64,000 nucleotides of DNA, taken from Clostridia bacterium (GTDB lineage Bacteria; Bacillota; Clostridia; Acetivibrionales; DSM-2933). Below the pieces are notes generated by a model. The model was not told where the DNA came from and made no database searches. It saw only the letters and a program-made list of their open reading frames with translations. Where the stretch lies: assembly GCA_026416815.1 (NCBI GenBank), contig JAOAEJ010000065.1, forward strand, positions 1-64,000, written 5' to 3'. Position 1 is the first letter of the stretch; every line of letters starts with the position of its first letter. Both the position numbers and the translations under genes were made by a program. Positions 17,255 to 25,893 of this stretch are shown here, one piece after another.

Positions 17255-19645
17255 TCATTCCCTCAGCTGTGCTCCAAGGTTATCTTTGAGCCCTGTAAGA
17301 ATTTTTTCCATTACTTTATTTACTTCCTCATCGGTTAGAGTCCTATCTTCAGCTCTAAACGCTATAGAATAGGCTACGCTCTTCATACCCTCAGGAACCT
17401 GCTTACCTTTATATACGTCAAACAGCTTAACTTCCTCCAGTATTTTAGAGGACCTCTGCTTTATAATATCTTCAATCTGTTTAACCATTACTTCATCCTT
17501 TACAAGCATTGCTATATCCCTTGATACAGCAGGGAACTTAGGCAATGGCCTGTATTTTGCAGTCATATTTGCATTGGAAACCAAAGGCTCTATTTCTATA
17601 ACACCTACATATGTTCTTTCCGGTCCTTCGAAATTCTCAGCCACTTCAGGGTGTATCTCGCCAATCATACCTACTTTTTGACCATTAAACAGTATTTTCG
17701 CAGTCCTTCCAGGATGGAAAGCCAGGCATTCTTTCTCTGGTAAGAACTCATAGCTGCTTATCCCCAGAGTTTGGAACAATTGCTCTACTACACCCTTTAA
17801 GTCATAAAAATCCGCATTTCCGTACATACCCATGGTCAGTACCTGCTTCTCAGTTGGAAGTTTATCGACTGGCAGACTTTCGGGGATATATATATACGAC
17901 ATCTCAAAAAGCCTTGCTTCTTCAATTCTTCTGTTGTAGTTTCTGCTTATGACCTCAAGCATATCCGGTATGGTTGTTGTCCTCATAATGCTATAGTCTT
18001 CTCCCAAAGGATTTGAAATTACAACAGCCTTACGCAGTTCACTGTCCGCTGGCAGGTTGATTTTGTCAAAAACCTTTGGACTTGTAAAGGAGTAGGTATA
18101 AGTTTCCGACATTCCGCAGGAAATCATTGTGTTCTTCACAATATCCTCTACCTTCTGCTTGAAGGATTTCTTTCCTAACGTAGAGCTTTTCCCTGACAGC
18201 AAAGTAGACTCTATATTGTTGTATCCAAAAAATCTTGCAACCTCTTCTGCTAGGTCAGCTTCCCTTTCAATGTCCGGTCTGAAGCTCGGTACCTTTACTG
18301 ATGAACCAGCTTCATCAACCTCCAGCTCCAATGCCTTAAATATCTCTACCATTTCTCCAGCTTCTATAGACGTACCAAGAAGAGCATTTATCTTTTCAGG
18401 CCTGAAATTTACATTCATGGGTTGGTTTTTTATTGGATAGCAATCTATTACACCCTTGCATACCGTACCGGCGCCTAATTCTTCTACTAACTGTACAGCC
18501 CTATTTATAGCTGTTACAACATTTTCTATATCCAATCCCTTTTCAAAACGCCCTGAAGCCTCTGTCCGCATACCCAGCTTCTTTGCAGTCATTCTTACCG
18601 AATGTCCGAAGAAATTAGCCGATTCAAACAAAATGGTTTTTGTAGTTTCACTTACCTCAGAATTCGCTCCACCCATTACTCCTGCTACAGCTACAGGCTT
18701 TTCAGCATCTGCAATAACCAGCATGGAGGAATCCAGCTTCCTTTCCTGATCATCCAGAGTCTTAATGACTTCTCCGTCATTAGCCCTTCTTACGATTATT
18801 TTTTTGCCCTGCAGGTTTTCAAGGTCAAAAGCATGCATAGGCTGGCCGAGCTCAAGCATAACATAATTGGTTATATCCACTATGTTATTGATAGGCCTTA
18901 CCCCAGCAGCCTTGAGCCTGTCTTTCATCCACTTAGGCGATGGACCTATCTTTACATCCTTTACAATCCTCGCAGCATACCTAGGGCATAAATCGGAATC
19001 CTTTATTTCAACCGAAGCATATTGGGAAGCTTCGTCTCCTTCTTCCTTCACTTTGATTTCAGGCTTTTTCAAAGGAGTTTTAAAGGTAACGGCAGTCTCC
19101 CTTGCTATTCCTACCATACTCAGACAATCAGGCCTATTTGAAGTGATTTCAAATTCTACAATCTTCTCATTTAGCCCCAGAACCTCTTTTATATCTTTTC
19201 CAAGTGGAAGATCGCTATCAAGTATAAAAATTCCGTCCTCTGCTGCCTCTGGATAGTCATCCTTTGTAAGTTCAAGTTCTGCTATAGAGCACATCATCCC
19301 GTGGGACTCCACACCTCTGAGCTTACCTTTTGTAATCTTTTTCCCTCCCGGCAGAGTAGAACCATGAAGAGCTACCGGAATATAGTCACCAACACTGATG
19401 TTCCTTGCCCCTGTTACTATTTGTATAATCTCGCTGCCTATATCAACCTTTGTTACCTGGAGCTTATCCGCATCCGGGTGTTTTTCAACCGATAAAATCT
19501 TACCTACCACAACTTTTGAAATTTCTTCTCCCTGTACCTCTATACCTTCCACCTTGGATCCCGACAGGGTTAAAGCATCTGCAAACTCTTTAGGACTTAC
19601 ATTTATATCAACATAATCGTTAAGCCAATTCAATGGTACCTTCAT
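17255..19645 (-). CDS. pheT: Phenylalanyl-tRNA synthetase beta subunit
   Basis: Together with PheS it forms the alpha2-beta2 enzyme charging tRNA-Phe. The protein has 796 residues. It opens MKVPLNWLNDYVDI, then a tRNA-binding OB domain (VVVGKILSVEKHPDADKLQV, 40-150), the B3/B4 editing region (RPINNIVDITNYVMLELGQP), B5 (320-480) and a C-terminal FDX-ACB domain (YRPLPKFPAVSRDIAMLVKD). I chose ATG 19645; the longer TTG frame abuts the AGGAG. It lies 45 bp after pheS and shares the Phe T-box. Confidence 0.97.
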   Translation of the reverse strand: MKVPLNWLNDYVDINVSPKEFADALTLSGSKVEGIEVQGEEISKVVVGKILSVEKHPDADKLQVTKVDIGSEIIQIVTGARNISVGDYIPVALHGSTLPGGKKITKGKLRGVESHGMMCSIAELELTKDDYPEAAEDGIFILDSDLPLGKDIKEVLGLNEKIVEFEITSNRPDCLSMVGIARETAVTFKTPLKKPEIKVKEEGDEASQYASVEIKDSDLCPRYAARIVKDVKIGPSPKWMKDRLKAAGVRPINNIVDITNYVMLELGQPMHAFDLENLQGKKIIVRRANDGEVIKTLDDQERKLDSSMLVIADAEKPVAVAGVMGGANSEVSETTKTILFESANFFGHSVRMTAKKLGMRTEASGRFEKGLDIENVVTAINRAVQLVEELGAGTVCKGVIDCYPIKNQPMNVNFRPEKINALLGTSIEAGEMVEIFKALELEVDEAGSSVKVPSFRPDIEREADLAEEVARFFGYNNIESTLLSGKSSTLGKKSFKQKVEDIVKNTMISCGMSETYTYSFTSPKVFDKINLPADSELRKAVVISNPLGEDYSIMRTTTIPDMLEVISRNYNRRIEEARLFEMSYIYIPESLPVDKLPTEKQVLTMGMYGNADFYDLKGVVEQLFQTLGISSYEFLPEKECLAFHPGRTAKILFNGQKVGMIGEIHPEVAENFEGPERTYVGVIEIEPLVSNANMTAKYRPLPKFPAVSRDIAMLVKDEVMVKQIEDIIKQRSSKILEEVKLFDVYKGKQVPEGMKSVAYSIAFRAEDRTLTDEEVNKVMEKILTGLKDNLGAQLRE

Positions 19646-19690
19646 TATTACCCACAACTCCTCTCAAATTGCTTTAATATATCCACATAA

Positions 19691-20710
19691 TTAAAACTGC
19701 TTCAAAAATCTTATATCGTTTTCATAGAGCAACCTTAGGTCATCAATATTGAATCTGCCCATTGCAGTCCTTTCAACACCTAAACCGAAAGCAAATCCAC
19801 TGTATACCTCAGGATCAATTCCACAGTTCTCCAATACTTTAGGGTGTACCATACCTGCGCCTAAAATCTCTATCCAGCCTTCACCCTTACAAACCCTACA
19901 GCCATTTCCTCCACAGGTCCAACAGGATACATCAACCTCCGCACTTGGTTCGGTGAACGGGAAGTGGTGCGGCCTAAGCCTAATTTTTGTATTTTCTCCG
20001 AAGAGGCTTTTTGCAAAAACCTGCAATGTACCTATCAAATCCCCCATAGTCACGCCTTTGTCCACTACAAGTCCTTCTACCTGATGAAACACAGGAGAAT
20101 GGGTAGCATCAACAGCATCCGAACGGTACACTCTGCCAGGGCATATTATTTTTATTGGAGGTTTCTTTTGCTCCATAACCCTTACTTGTACCGGAGAAGT
20201 CTGAGTTCTCAATACCATATTCTCATTTATATAAAATGTATCCTGTACATCTCTCGCAGGGTGGTTTTTCGGTATATTGAGGGCTTCAAAGTTGTAGTAG
20301 TCAAGTTCTACTTCCGGCCCTTCTGCAATTTCATAGCCCATACCTATAAAAACGTCTTTGATTTCATCAAGTACAATGCTTAAGGGGTGCTTTTTACCCA
20401 AAGCTTTTACTTTACCGGGTATGGTAACATCAATTACTTCTTTCTCAAGCCTTGCGGTCCTTTCTTTGCTGACTAACTCATTTTTTGCTGCCTCCAACTT
20501 TTCTTCAAGAAATGATCTTACCTCATTTGCCAACTGACCTATTATAGGCCTTTCCTCGGCTGATAAGGCACCCATTCCTCTCAGTACAGAGGTCAACTCG
20601 CCCTTTTTACCCAGGTACTTTACTCTTATATTCTCAAGTTCCTGAATGGAAGTTATACCGGACAGCTCTTTCTCTGCCTGATCCTTAATACTATTTAACT
20701 GTTCTTTCAT
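19691..20710 (-). CDS. pheS: Phenylalanyl-tRNA synthetase alpha subunit
   Basis: The catalytic class II synthetase subunit, 339 residues, typical. An N-terminal coiled coil (about 1-90) is followed by motif 2 ([32 protein letters not shown]) and motif 3 ([20 protein letters not shown]). [16 protein letters not shown] is a zinc-like cysteine cluster found in many clostridial PheS. It is the first gene of pheST, controlled by the upstream T-box. Confidence 0.98.
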   Translation of the reverse strand: MKEQLNSIKDQAEKELSGITSIQELENIRVKYLGKKGELTSVLRGMGALSAEERPIIGQLANEVRSFLEEKLEAAKNELVSKERTARLEKEVIDVTIPGKVKALGKKHPLSIVLDEIKDVFIGMGYEIAEGPEVELDYYNFEALNIPKNHPARDVQDTFYINENMVLRTQTSPVQVRVMEQKKPPIKIICPGRVYRSDAVDATHSPVFHQVEGLVVDKGVTMGDLIGTLQVFAKSLFGENTKIRLRPHHFPFTEPSAEVDVSCWTCGGNGCRVCKGEGWIEILGAGMVHPKVLENCGIDPEVYSGFAFGLGVERTAMGRFNIDDLRLLYENDIRFLKQF

Positions 20711-20802
20711 ATATCCAAACTCCTCCTTTTTGATATTTACTATTTATATTTTTAAATTGCAAAGTTTGGGAATCTATCTCTTAAAAAATATTGCTGGGCC
20801 AA

Positions 20803-21111
20803 ATAAAAAAACCCTCGCCCATAAAAAAGGGACGAAGGTTAAACTTCCGCGGTACCACCCAAGTTTTCATCGCCAAAAAGACGATAAACACTCATTACTA
20901 TAACGGTTTTGCTCCGGCATTTCCTACTGAAGTACCTGAATCCATACCCCAGAATATAGGGTATAACAATCATGTACAGTTCAGAATGCAGCTCCAGAGG
21001 GAACTTCAGCAGTTTATTTTATAAAGATACTTACAGCCTACGGTATCTTCTCTCTGAAAAAAACTCACCTGCTTACTTTTCTCTTTCACAGCTTTTAACA
21101 AATAATGTTTT
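20803..21111 (-). promoter_or_regulatory. T-box leader for pheST (specifier TTC, Phe)
   Basis: On the minus strand the antiterminator T-box core GGGTGGTACCGCGG (20847-20860) is followed by a terminator: 20829-20840 pairs with 20810-20820, then a T run. Stem I has the AGAGAGAAGAT element. The sequence CTGAAGTTCCCTCTGGAGC matches the same place in the thrS leader (TTGAAGACCACCTCCGAGC), giving TTC as the specifier triplet. Uncharged tRNA-Phe should allow read-through into pheST. Confidence 0.96.
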
Positions 21112-21117
21112 CGCACT

Positions 21118-21146
21118 ATTATAACACAAACTTATGACATATACAA
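21118..21146 (-). promoter_or_regulatory. Promoter of the pheST T-box leader
   Basis: On the minus strand TTGTAT (21141-21146), a 17-bp spacer and TATAAT (21118-21123). Confidence 0.8.
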
Positions 21147-21248
21147 CGCAATATAAAGCACCCTTATGCAAAATTCCTTTATGTATTTATATTATTGCAA
21201 AAAATGTCCAATATTATCGTTTTGTTTAATAATAGAAAAAAATATATG

Positions 21249-21278
21249 TAGACTTATAAAAACAATTTAAGTTATAAT
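21249..21278 (+). promoter_or_regulatory. Candidate promoter of the CheX-like gene
   Basis: TAGACT (21249-21254), 18 bp, then TATAAT (21273-21278), 35 bp before the start codon. The -35 is weak. Confidence 0.5.
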
Positions 21279-21312
21279 TATTTTAGTGAACTCAGGAAGG
21301 AGAATTGCAACT

Positions 21313-21783
21313 ATGAATGTAGAATATATTAACCCGTTTCTCACAGCAAGTAAGGACATAATATCCCAAGCCACAGGACTTAACGTTAATGTAGGAAAAA
21401 TTTATGTCAAAAACGCTCCTTACACCGGTAACAAGGTTACTGTACTTATAGGATTGACAGGAAAAATACGCGGTAGTGTGGTTTTTTCTTTCAGTCAAGC
21501 CCTCGCTCTTAAAATTGCTTCTGCAATGATGTGTGGAATGCCAGTTGAAGCATTGGATGAAATGGCTAAAAGTGCTATATCTGAACTCGGCAATATGATC
21601 CTTGGCAATACTGCAACGATTTTTTCCAAAAAGGGTATTAGTATAGATATAACACCTCCAACAGTTCTTGTCGGCGATAATATGCAGTTGACTCCAACCA
21701 AATCTACAATTGTTTGCATCCCCTTATTATTCGACAATGGAGAGATTATCGAAATGGATATCTCTTACGCAGAAAATAATTAA
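21313..21783 (+). CDS. CheX-like chemotaxis phosphatase
   Basis: A 156-residue protein of the CheC/CheX/FliY group, which removes phosphate from CheY-P. The active helix reads KSAISELGNMILGNT, with the family pair Glu91 and Asn94. It opens MNVEYINPFLTASKDII, as CheX proteins do. AGGAAGGAG precedes ATG 21313; the upstream GTG frame has no site of its own. No chemotaxis genes lie nearby, so its CheY partner is elsewhere, or it acts in another phosphorelay. Confidence 0.88.
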   Translation: MNVEYINPFLTASKDIISQATGLNVNVGKIYVKNAPYTGNKVTVLIGLTGKIRGSVVFSFSQALALKIASAMMCGMPVEALDEMAKSAISELGNMILGNTATIFSKKGISIDITPPTVLVGDNMQLTPTKSTIVCIPLLFDNGEIIEMDISYAENN

Positions 21784-21819
21784 TAACCCCCAAAGTATAG
21801 ATGGCAGTTTTACAATACA

Positions 21820-21854
21820 AAAACAGTAGGTATAGACTACCTACTGTTTTATTA
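21820..21854 (+). terminator. Terminator of the CheX-like gene
   Basis: AAAACAGTAGGTA and TACCTACTGTTTT form the stem, with ATTATTT after it. Confidence 0.92.
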
Positions 21855-22157
21855 TTTGGGTTAAGGGTATTTCTAGTCGGATAAACTCCACTTCCCTCGA
21901 TAGTTCTCCAGCAGCTTATATAAAGCTTGGAATTGCTCCTGCACTTACAATCCTTTTTTCCTTTGTGGTGGGGCAGTGATGATTTTAATATAAAAATGCA
22001 CATAATTTTAGCCTTATAAGCTCCCATTAAACTGGATTTAGCTATATAAGGCATTAAACGTATTCCATATGCCTATTTTATGCAACAGAATAGTATTAAT
22101 ACAATGACTTTATACCGTTGCCGCAATGGTCAGATTCTTATTAACTGCTCCCGTATT
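21855..22157. other. Gene-free stretch before the HD-GYP stop
   Basis: I see no supported gene, terminator or repeat. A 102-codon minus-strand frame overlaps the CheX-like C-terminus and its terminator and has no ribosome site. Confidence 0.55.
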
Positions 22158-23165
22158 TTATAAAATTTGAACATCCTTTATGGAAATGGTGAGAGTCTTC
22201 AAAAGGTCTATTTCACCCAAGACAGTAGTATCATTATAAACTCTTACAACAGGCCTTTGTGGAACTCCTATATTCTGCTTTACTACTAACCCTTTTAAGC
22301 CGTTGCTCAGGGTAACAGTACATCCATTGGGATAAAATACAATTGTATCTCTGAAAATCTCCACAATTGCCGGATCAAGTATACTCCCTGAAGCCGCCAG
22401 AATATACTCAAAGGCTTGATGTGGCATTAAAGGAGTGTCATCATTGTTGTATCCATGTAGAAAATCATCGTACATATCGGCAACCCTTATTACTCTGGTA
22501 AACTCCGAAATAGCAGTTCCCTTTATCTTTCTGGGATACCCGCTTCCATCAAAGTTCTCATGATGCTCATAACATACTATGGATGAATGAAGACTTAATC
22601 CTCTGCACTTACGCATAACATCAAAGCCCCTCTGAACGTGGGCAGGCATTTCATCCTTGGAGTTTTCCCTACCCATATCATGAATTAGCGCTCCTGTTAC
22701 CAAATCACAGAGCTGATTATAGTTGAAGGTCATACGATTTCCCATGAAAGCGGCTAGTATGGCTACATTTATAGAGTGTTCTATTATATAGTCATCAACG
22801 GAGTTCAGGGATAAGATACTTACACCCTTATCCTTTGCCTCTCTTACGTATTCAACAATACTATTAGCAATCTCTTTAATTATATATTCATCAAGTGCTT
22901 TGCCTTTATGGATATTGGCGTGGGCATCCCGAACAACCTGTATAGCTTTATTCATAGTAACCATATCGAGGGATTGCACATAATCTACATCGCTAAATCT
23001 TTCATCCTGAATATATACCTTATTTATTCTTAAGTTATTTATTTTATTTATATAACTATCAGTAAGCTCTATACCTGCATTTAATACCACCTTGCCGCTA
23101 GAAGTACTAATAGGTATAGCCAAAATATCTCCAGGCTTCAATGACTTTATTCCAACTAATCTCAT
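22158..23165 (-). CDS. HD-GYP domain protein (putative c-di-GMP phosphodiesterase)
   Basis: HD-GYP enzymes hydrolyse cyclic di-GMP. The protein has 335 residues. An N-terminal domain of about 110 residues (MRLVGIKSLKPGDILA, common ahead of clostridial HD-GYPs) precedes the catalytic part: His130, HD at 162-163, EHHENFDGSGYP with His201-202 and GYP 209-211, then VADMYDDF. The usual HDIGK reads HDMGR, so the family Lys is Arg. The C-terminal 60 residues look like a PilZ-type or small beta domain (inference). ATG 23165 is chosen for the G-rich stretch upstream. A c-di-GMP riboswitch at 63.9 kb shows that the signal is used. Confidence 0.88.
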   Translation of the reverse strand: MRLVGIKSLKPGDILAIPISTSSGKVVLNAGIELTDSYINKINNLRINKVYIQDERFSDVDYVQSLDMVTMNKAIQVVRDAHANIHKGKALDEYIIKEIANSIVEYVREAKDKGVSILSLNSVDDYIIEHSINVAILAAFMGNRMTFNYNQLCDLVTGALIHDMGRENSKDEMPAHVQRGFDVMRKCRGLSLHSSIVCYEHHENFDGSGYPRKIKGTAISEFTRVIRVADMYDDFLHGYNNDDTPLMPHQAFEYILAASGSILDPAIVEIFRDTIVFYPNGCTVTLSNGLKGLVVKQNIGVPQRPVVRVYNDTTVLGEIDLLKTLTISIKDVQIL

Positions 23166-23332
23166 ATTTTGCCCCCAACCAGTCAATTTTCGTTAATAAT
23201 ACTACAAATATTGGAACTGCTGTTCGTCTATTAAAATTTTTCAATTTATTAATTCGACAAATTTTAAGAAAACCCTTTCTTAAATTATTAATATTTTATT
23301 AACTTCACATTGTGAATACTTGGCTACTATTA

Positions 23333-24127
23333 TTACTCTCTTCGACGAACCGCTTCATATATAAGCAAACTGGCTGCAACAGAGGCATTTAAGGATTCTG
23401 CTCTGCCGGGCATAGGAATTTTAACCAAAAGATCCGCAGAGTTTGCCACCTCATCACTTATGCCATTAGCTTCATTCCCAACTATAATTGCTGAGCAGCT
23501 GTCAATATCTACTTCATAGTAGTTTGCAGTACCCTTTAAGTGGGCAGCATATGTTTTTATTCCTCGGGATTTGATTGTGGCAATTGATTCTATTAGATTA
23601 TCACTTAAATAGAAAGGTATGTGAAATATCGACCCCATAGTAGATCGCAGCACCTTTGGGTTGTATAGATCTACACAACCCCTGGAAATAATTACCCCTG
23701 CCGCACCTGCAGCATCGGCGGTACGTATTATGGTACCCATATTACCGGGGTCTTGTATAGAATCGAGTATTACTATAAAGCTATTATTATCAAATAAATC
23801 ATCAAGTCTATTTCTTTTTATTTTAATAACTGCAAGTATTCCTTGAGGGCTATCGGTGTCGGAGATTTCGTTAAAAAGCTTGTCCGGTACTTCATAGACC
23901 TCATAATTTTTCTTGCTGGCTTGGGAAAGCACCTCTATTCCACCTTTACTTTGTGAAAATGTCTCGGACACAATTATTCTCTCTATGTCTGTCTCCGCCT
24001 TTAAAGCTTCCTCAACAAATCTTATTCCTTCTATAAAAAACAGCTTCTTAGCTTCTCTATGCTTCTTTTCCTTTAATGACTTGATTTCCTTAATCAGAGG
24101 GTTCTGGTTACTGGTAATTTTATTCAT
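23333..24127 (-). CDS. TrmH/SpoU family RNA 2'-O-methyltransferase
   Basis: Methylates ribose in rRNA or tRNA; the exact nucleotide cannot be read from sequence. The protein has 264 residues. An N-terminal substrate-binding domain (ITSNQNPLIKEIKSLKEKK) is followed by the SPOUT fold: ILDSIQDPGNMGTIIRTADA (motif 1), IIVGNEANGIS (motif 2) and IPMPGRAESLNASVAASLL (motif 3), which forms the AdoMet knot. It lies 73 bp after rplT with only a weak hairpin (24164-24181) between, and this rplT-trmH order is common in Firmicutes. GGAGAG precedes the ATG. Confidence 0.93.
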   Translation of the reverse strand: MNKITSNQNPLIKEIKSLKEKKHREAKKLFFIEGIRFVEEALKAETDIERIIVSETFSQSKGGIEVLSQASKKNYEVYEVPDKLFNEISDTDSPQGILAVIKIKRNRLDDLFDNNSFIVILDSIQDPGNMGTIIRTADAAGAAGVIISRGCVDLYNPKVLRSTMGSIFHIPFYLSDNLIESIATIKSRGIKTYAAHLKGTANYYEVDIDSCSAIIVGNEANGISDEVANSADLLVKIPMPGRAESLNASVAASLLIYEAVRRRE

Positions 24128-24200
24128 AGATTCTCTCCATAAACATTTACAAACATGATTAAAGGGCTCATACTTGAGCCCCTTGAAGTCATTCTATAAT

Positions 24201-24554
24201 TTATTTAGCAGCTTTAGCCTTTTCTGCCAACTGTGCAAATGCAGCAGCGTCATTCACAGCCATATCCGCCAATACTTTTCTGTTTAATACGATACCTGCT
24301 TTTTTCAGTCCACCAACGAGCTTGCTGTAAGATAAACCGTTTATTCTTGCTGCAGCATTTATTCTTGCGATCCACAGCTTCCTGAAATCTCTTTTCTTAG
24401 CTTTTCTATCCCTGTAAGCGTATACTAAAGACTTCATTACGGCTTGGTTAGCCATTCTAAAGAGTTTGCTTTTTGCACCAAAATAACCTTTTGCAAGTTT
24501 AAGTATTTTTTTATGTCTTGCACGGGTTCTAACCGCACCTTTTACTCTTGACAT
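24201..24554 (-). CDS. rplT: Ribosomal protein L20
   Basis: A 117-residue 23S rRNA-binding protein needed early in 50S assembly. It opens with [20 protein letters not shown] and contains the typical [18 protein letters not shown]. Last of infC-rpmI-rplT. In Firmicutes, L20 represses this operon through the leader RNA, which is visible upstream of infC. GGGAGG precedes the ATG. Confidence 0.98.
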   Translation of the reverse strand: MSRVKGAVRTRARHKKILKLAKGYFGAKSKLFRMANQAVMKSLVYAYRDRKAKKRDFRKLWIARINAAARINGLSYSKLVGGLKKAGIVLNRKVLADMAVNDAAAFAQLAEKAKAAK

Positions 24555-24569
24555 ATATCTTCCTCCCTT

Positions 24570-24767
24570 TTATTTGTATGGAATAAGCGTTTTGATTGTT
24601 GCTGCGTTAGCGTCGGAAGCATATTTACCCAACCTGTGGTGCTTCTTTGCTTTTGTGCTCTTAGATACAAGTCTATGCCTTCTTTGAGCATGGCTCATTT
24701 TTACTTTACCAGTAGCAGTTATTTTAAACCTTTTCTTTGATGAGCTATGGGTTTTTATTTTTGGCAT
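24570..24767 (-). CDS. rpmI: Ribosomal protein L35
   Basis: A 65-residue 50S protein: [20 protein letters not shown] at the start, then [20 protein letters not shown]. It lies between infC and rplT with 15- and 51-bp gaps. GGAGGAG stands before the ATG. Confidence 0.98.
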   Translation of the reverse strand: MPKIKTHSSSKKRFKITATGKVKMSHAQRRHRLVSKSTKAKKHHRLGKYASDANAATIKTLIPYK

Positions 24768-24818
24768 TATTTTCTCCTCCTAGTATATAGTTATCAACCT
24801 CTGAAAACAAACTGTATA

Positions 24819-25334
24819 TTACTGCTGTTTTGGGTTGAGTATCATAATCATACTCTTTCCCTCAAGCTTGGGTTTCTTTTCAACTACGCCTACATCTTTA
24901 ACAGCTTCCGCAAATTTCTCGAGTACTTCAAATCCTAATGAGGTGTATTGCATTTCTCTACCCCTGAATTTTACGCTGACTTTAACTTTATCCCCATCTT
25001 GCAGGAATTTATACGCATTTTTTACCTTAAAGCCAAAATCATGATCTTCAATTGTAGCCGAAATCCTTACCTCTTTGACGCTGATTATCTTCTGGTTTTT
25101 CTTAGCTTCCTTTTCCTTCTTAGCCAACTCAAACATGTACTTGCCGTAGTCCATTATCCTGCACACAGGTGGTGCCGCTTGAGGTGCTATTTTTACAAGG
25201 TCAAGATTTTTAGAGTTTGCAAGTTTTTGTGCTTCTTTGCAAGATATTACTCCAATCATAGTTCCATCCGCGTCAATTAGTCGGACTTCTTTATCTCTTA
25301 TTTCCTCATTAATCATCAATTCATTTTTGCTAAT
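24819..25334 (-). CDS. infC: Translation initiation factor IF-3, probable ATT start
   Basis: IF-3 binds the 30S subunit and rejects wrong start codons. From the proposed start the protein has 171 residues: [20 protein letters not shown], then the N domain, a lysine-rich linker ([11 protein letters not shown]) and the C domain ([20 protein letters not shown]). GGAGG (25344-25348) stands 9 nt before ATT (25332-25334), the ideal distance. The nearest in-frame ATGs are either inside the conserved N-terminus or 48 bp upstream with no ribosome site. Rare ATT starts let IF-3 limit its own synthesis in E. coli. First gene of infC-rpmI-rplT. Confidence 0.93.
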   Translation of the reverse strand: MSKNELMINEEIRDKEVRLIDADGTMIGVISCKEAQKLANSKNLDLVKIAPQAAPPVCRIMDYGKYMFELAKKEKEAKKNQKIISVKEVRISATIEDHDFGFKVKNAYKFLQDGDKVKVSVKFRGREMQYTSLGFEVLEKFAEAVKDVGVVEKKPKLEGKSMIMILNPKQQ

Positions 25335-25601
25335 AACCAAACACCTCCATTGACTTTTTGGGCAAGAAGCTCGATACTTCATGCTTTAGCCTGTATAAAT
25401 TATTGAAATAAGCATTTAAAGTTCCCTGCGCTGAAGCCATAGTCAGGCAGGTAAGCCTTTTTGAGGCAAATAAAAAAGTGGATTGAAGAAACGCAATCCA
25501 CTACTAATAAGCAAAGTTCAAGTAAAACCTTAAAACTTTCATTATTAACCTTACAAACTAATTCGTAAGGTGAGAAGTGGATGACTTCTTCTTGATTTTG
25601 C
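25335..25601 (-). promoter_or_regulatory. L20-type leader (attenuator) of infC-rpmI-rplT
   Basis: An attenuator stem, 25494-25503 with 25477-25485 (AGTGGATTG/CAATCCACT on the minus strand), runs into TTTTTTATT. Upstream on the transcript, ATCCACTTCT (near 25575) can compete for the stem, and CCTTACGAATTAGTTTGTAAGG makes another hairpin. This is the plan of the Firmicutes L20 leader, where excess L20 promotes termination. Confidence 0.85.
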
Positions 25602-25607
25602 TATTAG

Positions 25608-25636
25608 ATGATAACATAAAAACAATTCGTTGTCAA
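25608..25636 (-). promoter_or_regulatory. Sigma-A promoter of the infC leader
   Basis: On the minus strand TTGACA (25631-25636), 17 bp, TATCAT (25608-25613). Confidence 0.85.
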
Positions 25637-25662
25637 ATTTTATTTTATATTTTACATCACCA

Positions 25663-25761
25663 TCAAATCAAACCTTTATAGTCACTTTTATAATATACCA
25701 CCGCAGCAGCAATAAAAACCACTACAGAAATAAACAACTCAAAAATATCCTTTCCATCCAT
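25663..25761 (-). CDS. 32-residue single-span membrane peptide after the NRPS
   Basis: It starts MDGKDIFELFISVVVFIAAA, continues VVYYKSDYKGLI and stops. A short acidic start, one hydrophobic span and a lysine-containing tail suggest an inner-membrane peptide. GGGAGG stands 7 nt before the ATG, among the best ribosome sites in the window. It lies about 130 bp past the NRPS stop on the same strand and may be the last gene of that cluster or an independent gene. I do not recognise the family; immunity or assembly roles are only guesses. Confidence 0.65.
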   Translation of the reverse strand: MDGKDIFELFISVVVFIAAAVVYYKSDYKGLI

Positions 25762-25893
25762 AGTTATACCTCCCAAGTTTTGGTGTAACTTTAGATAGAT
25801 AATACCACATTTACACATCATTACAAAGTAGTATTTTTTTGGATATCTGGTGTACTATTTTCGGTTTTGTCTATTATCGATAACTTATATCTC

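Noticed and set aside
21746..22054. 102-codon minus-strand frame
   Set aside because: It overlaps the CheX-like C-terminus and the terminator stem and lacks a start site.
24164..24181. Hairpin between rplT and the TrmH gene as a terminator
   Set aside because: Only a 6-bp stem followed by TTTAAT; probably weak, so the genes may be co-transcribed.
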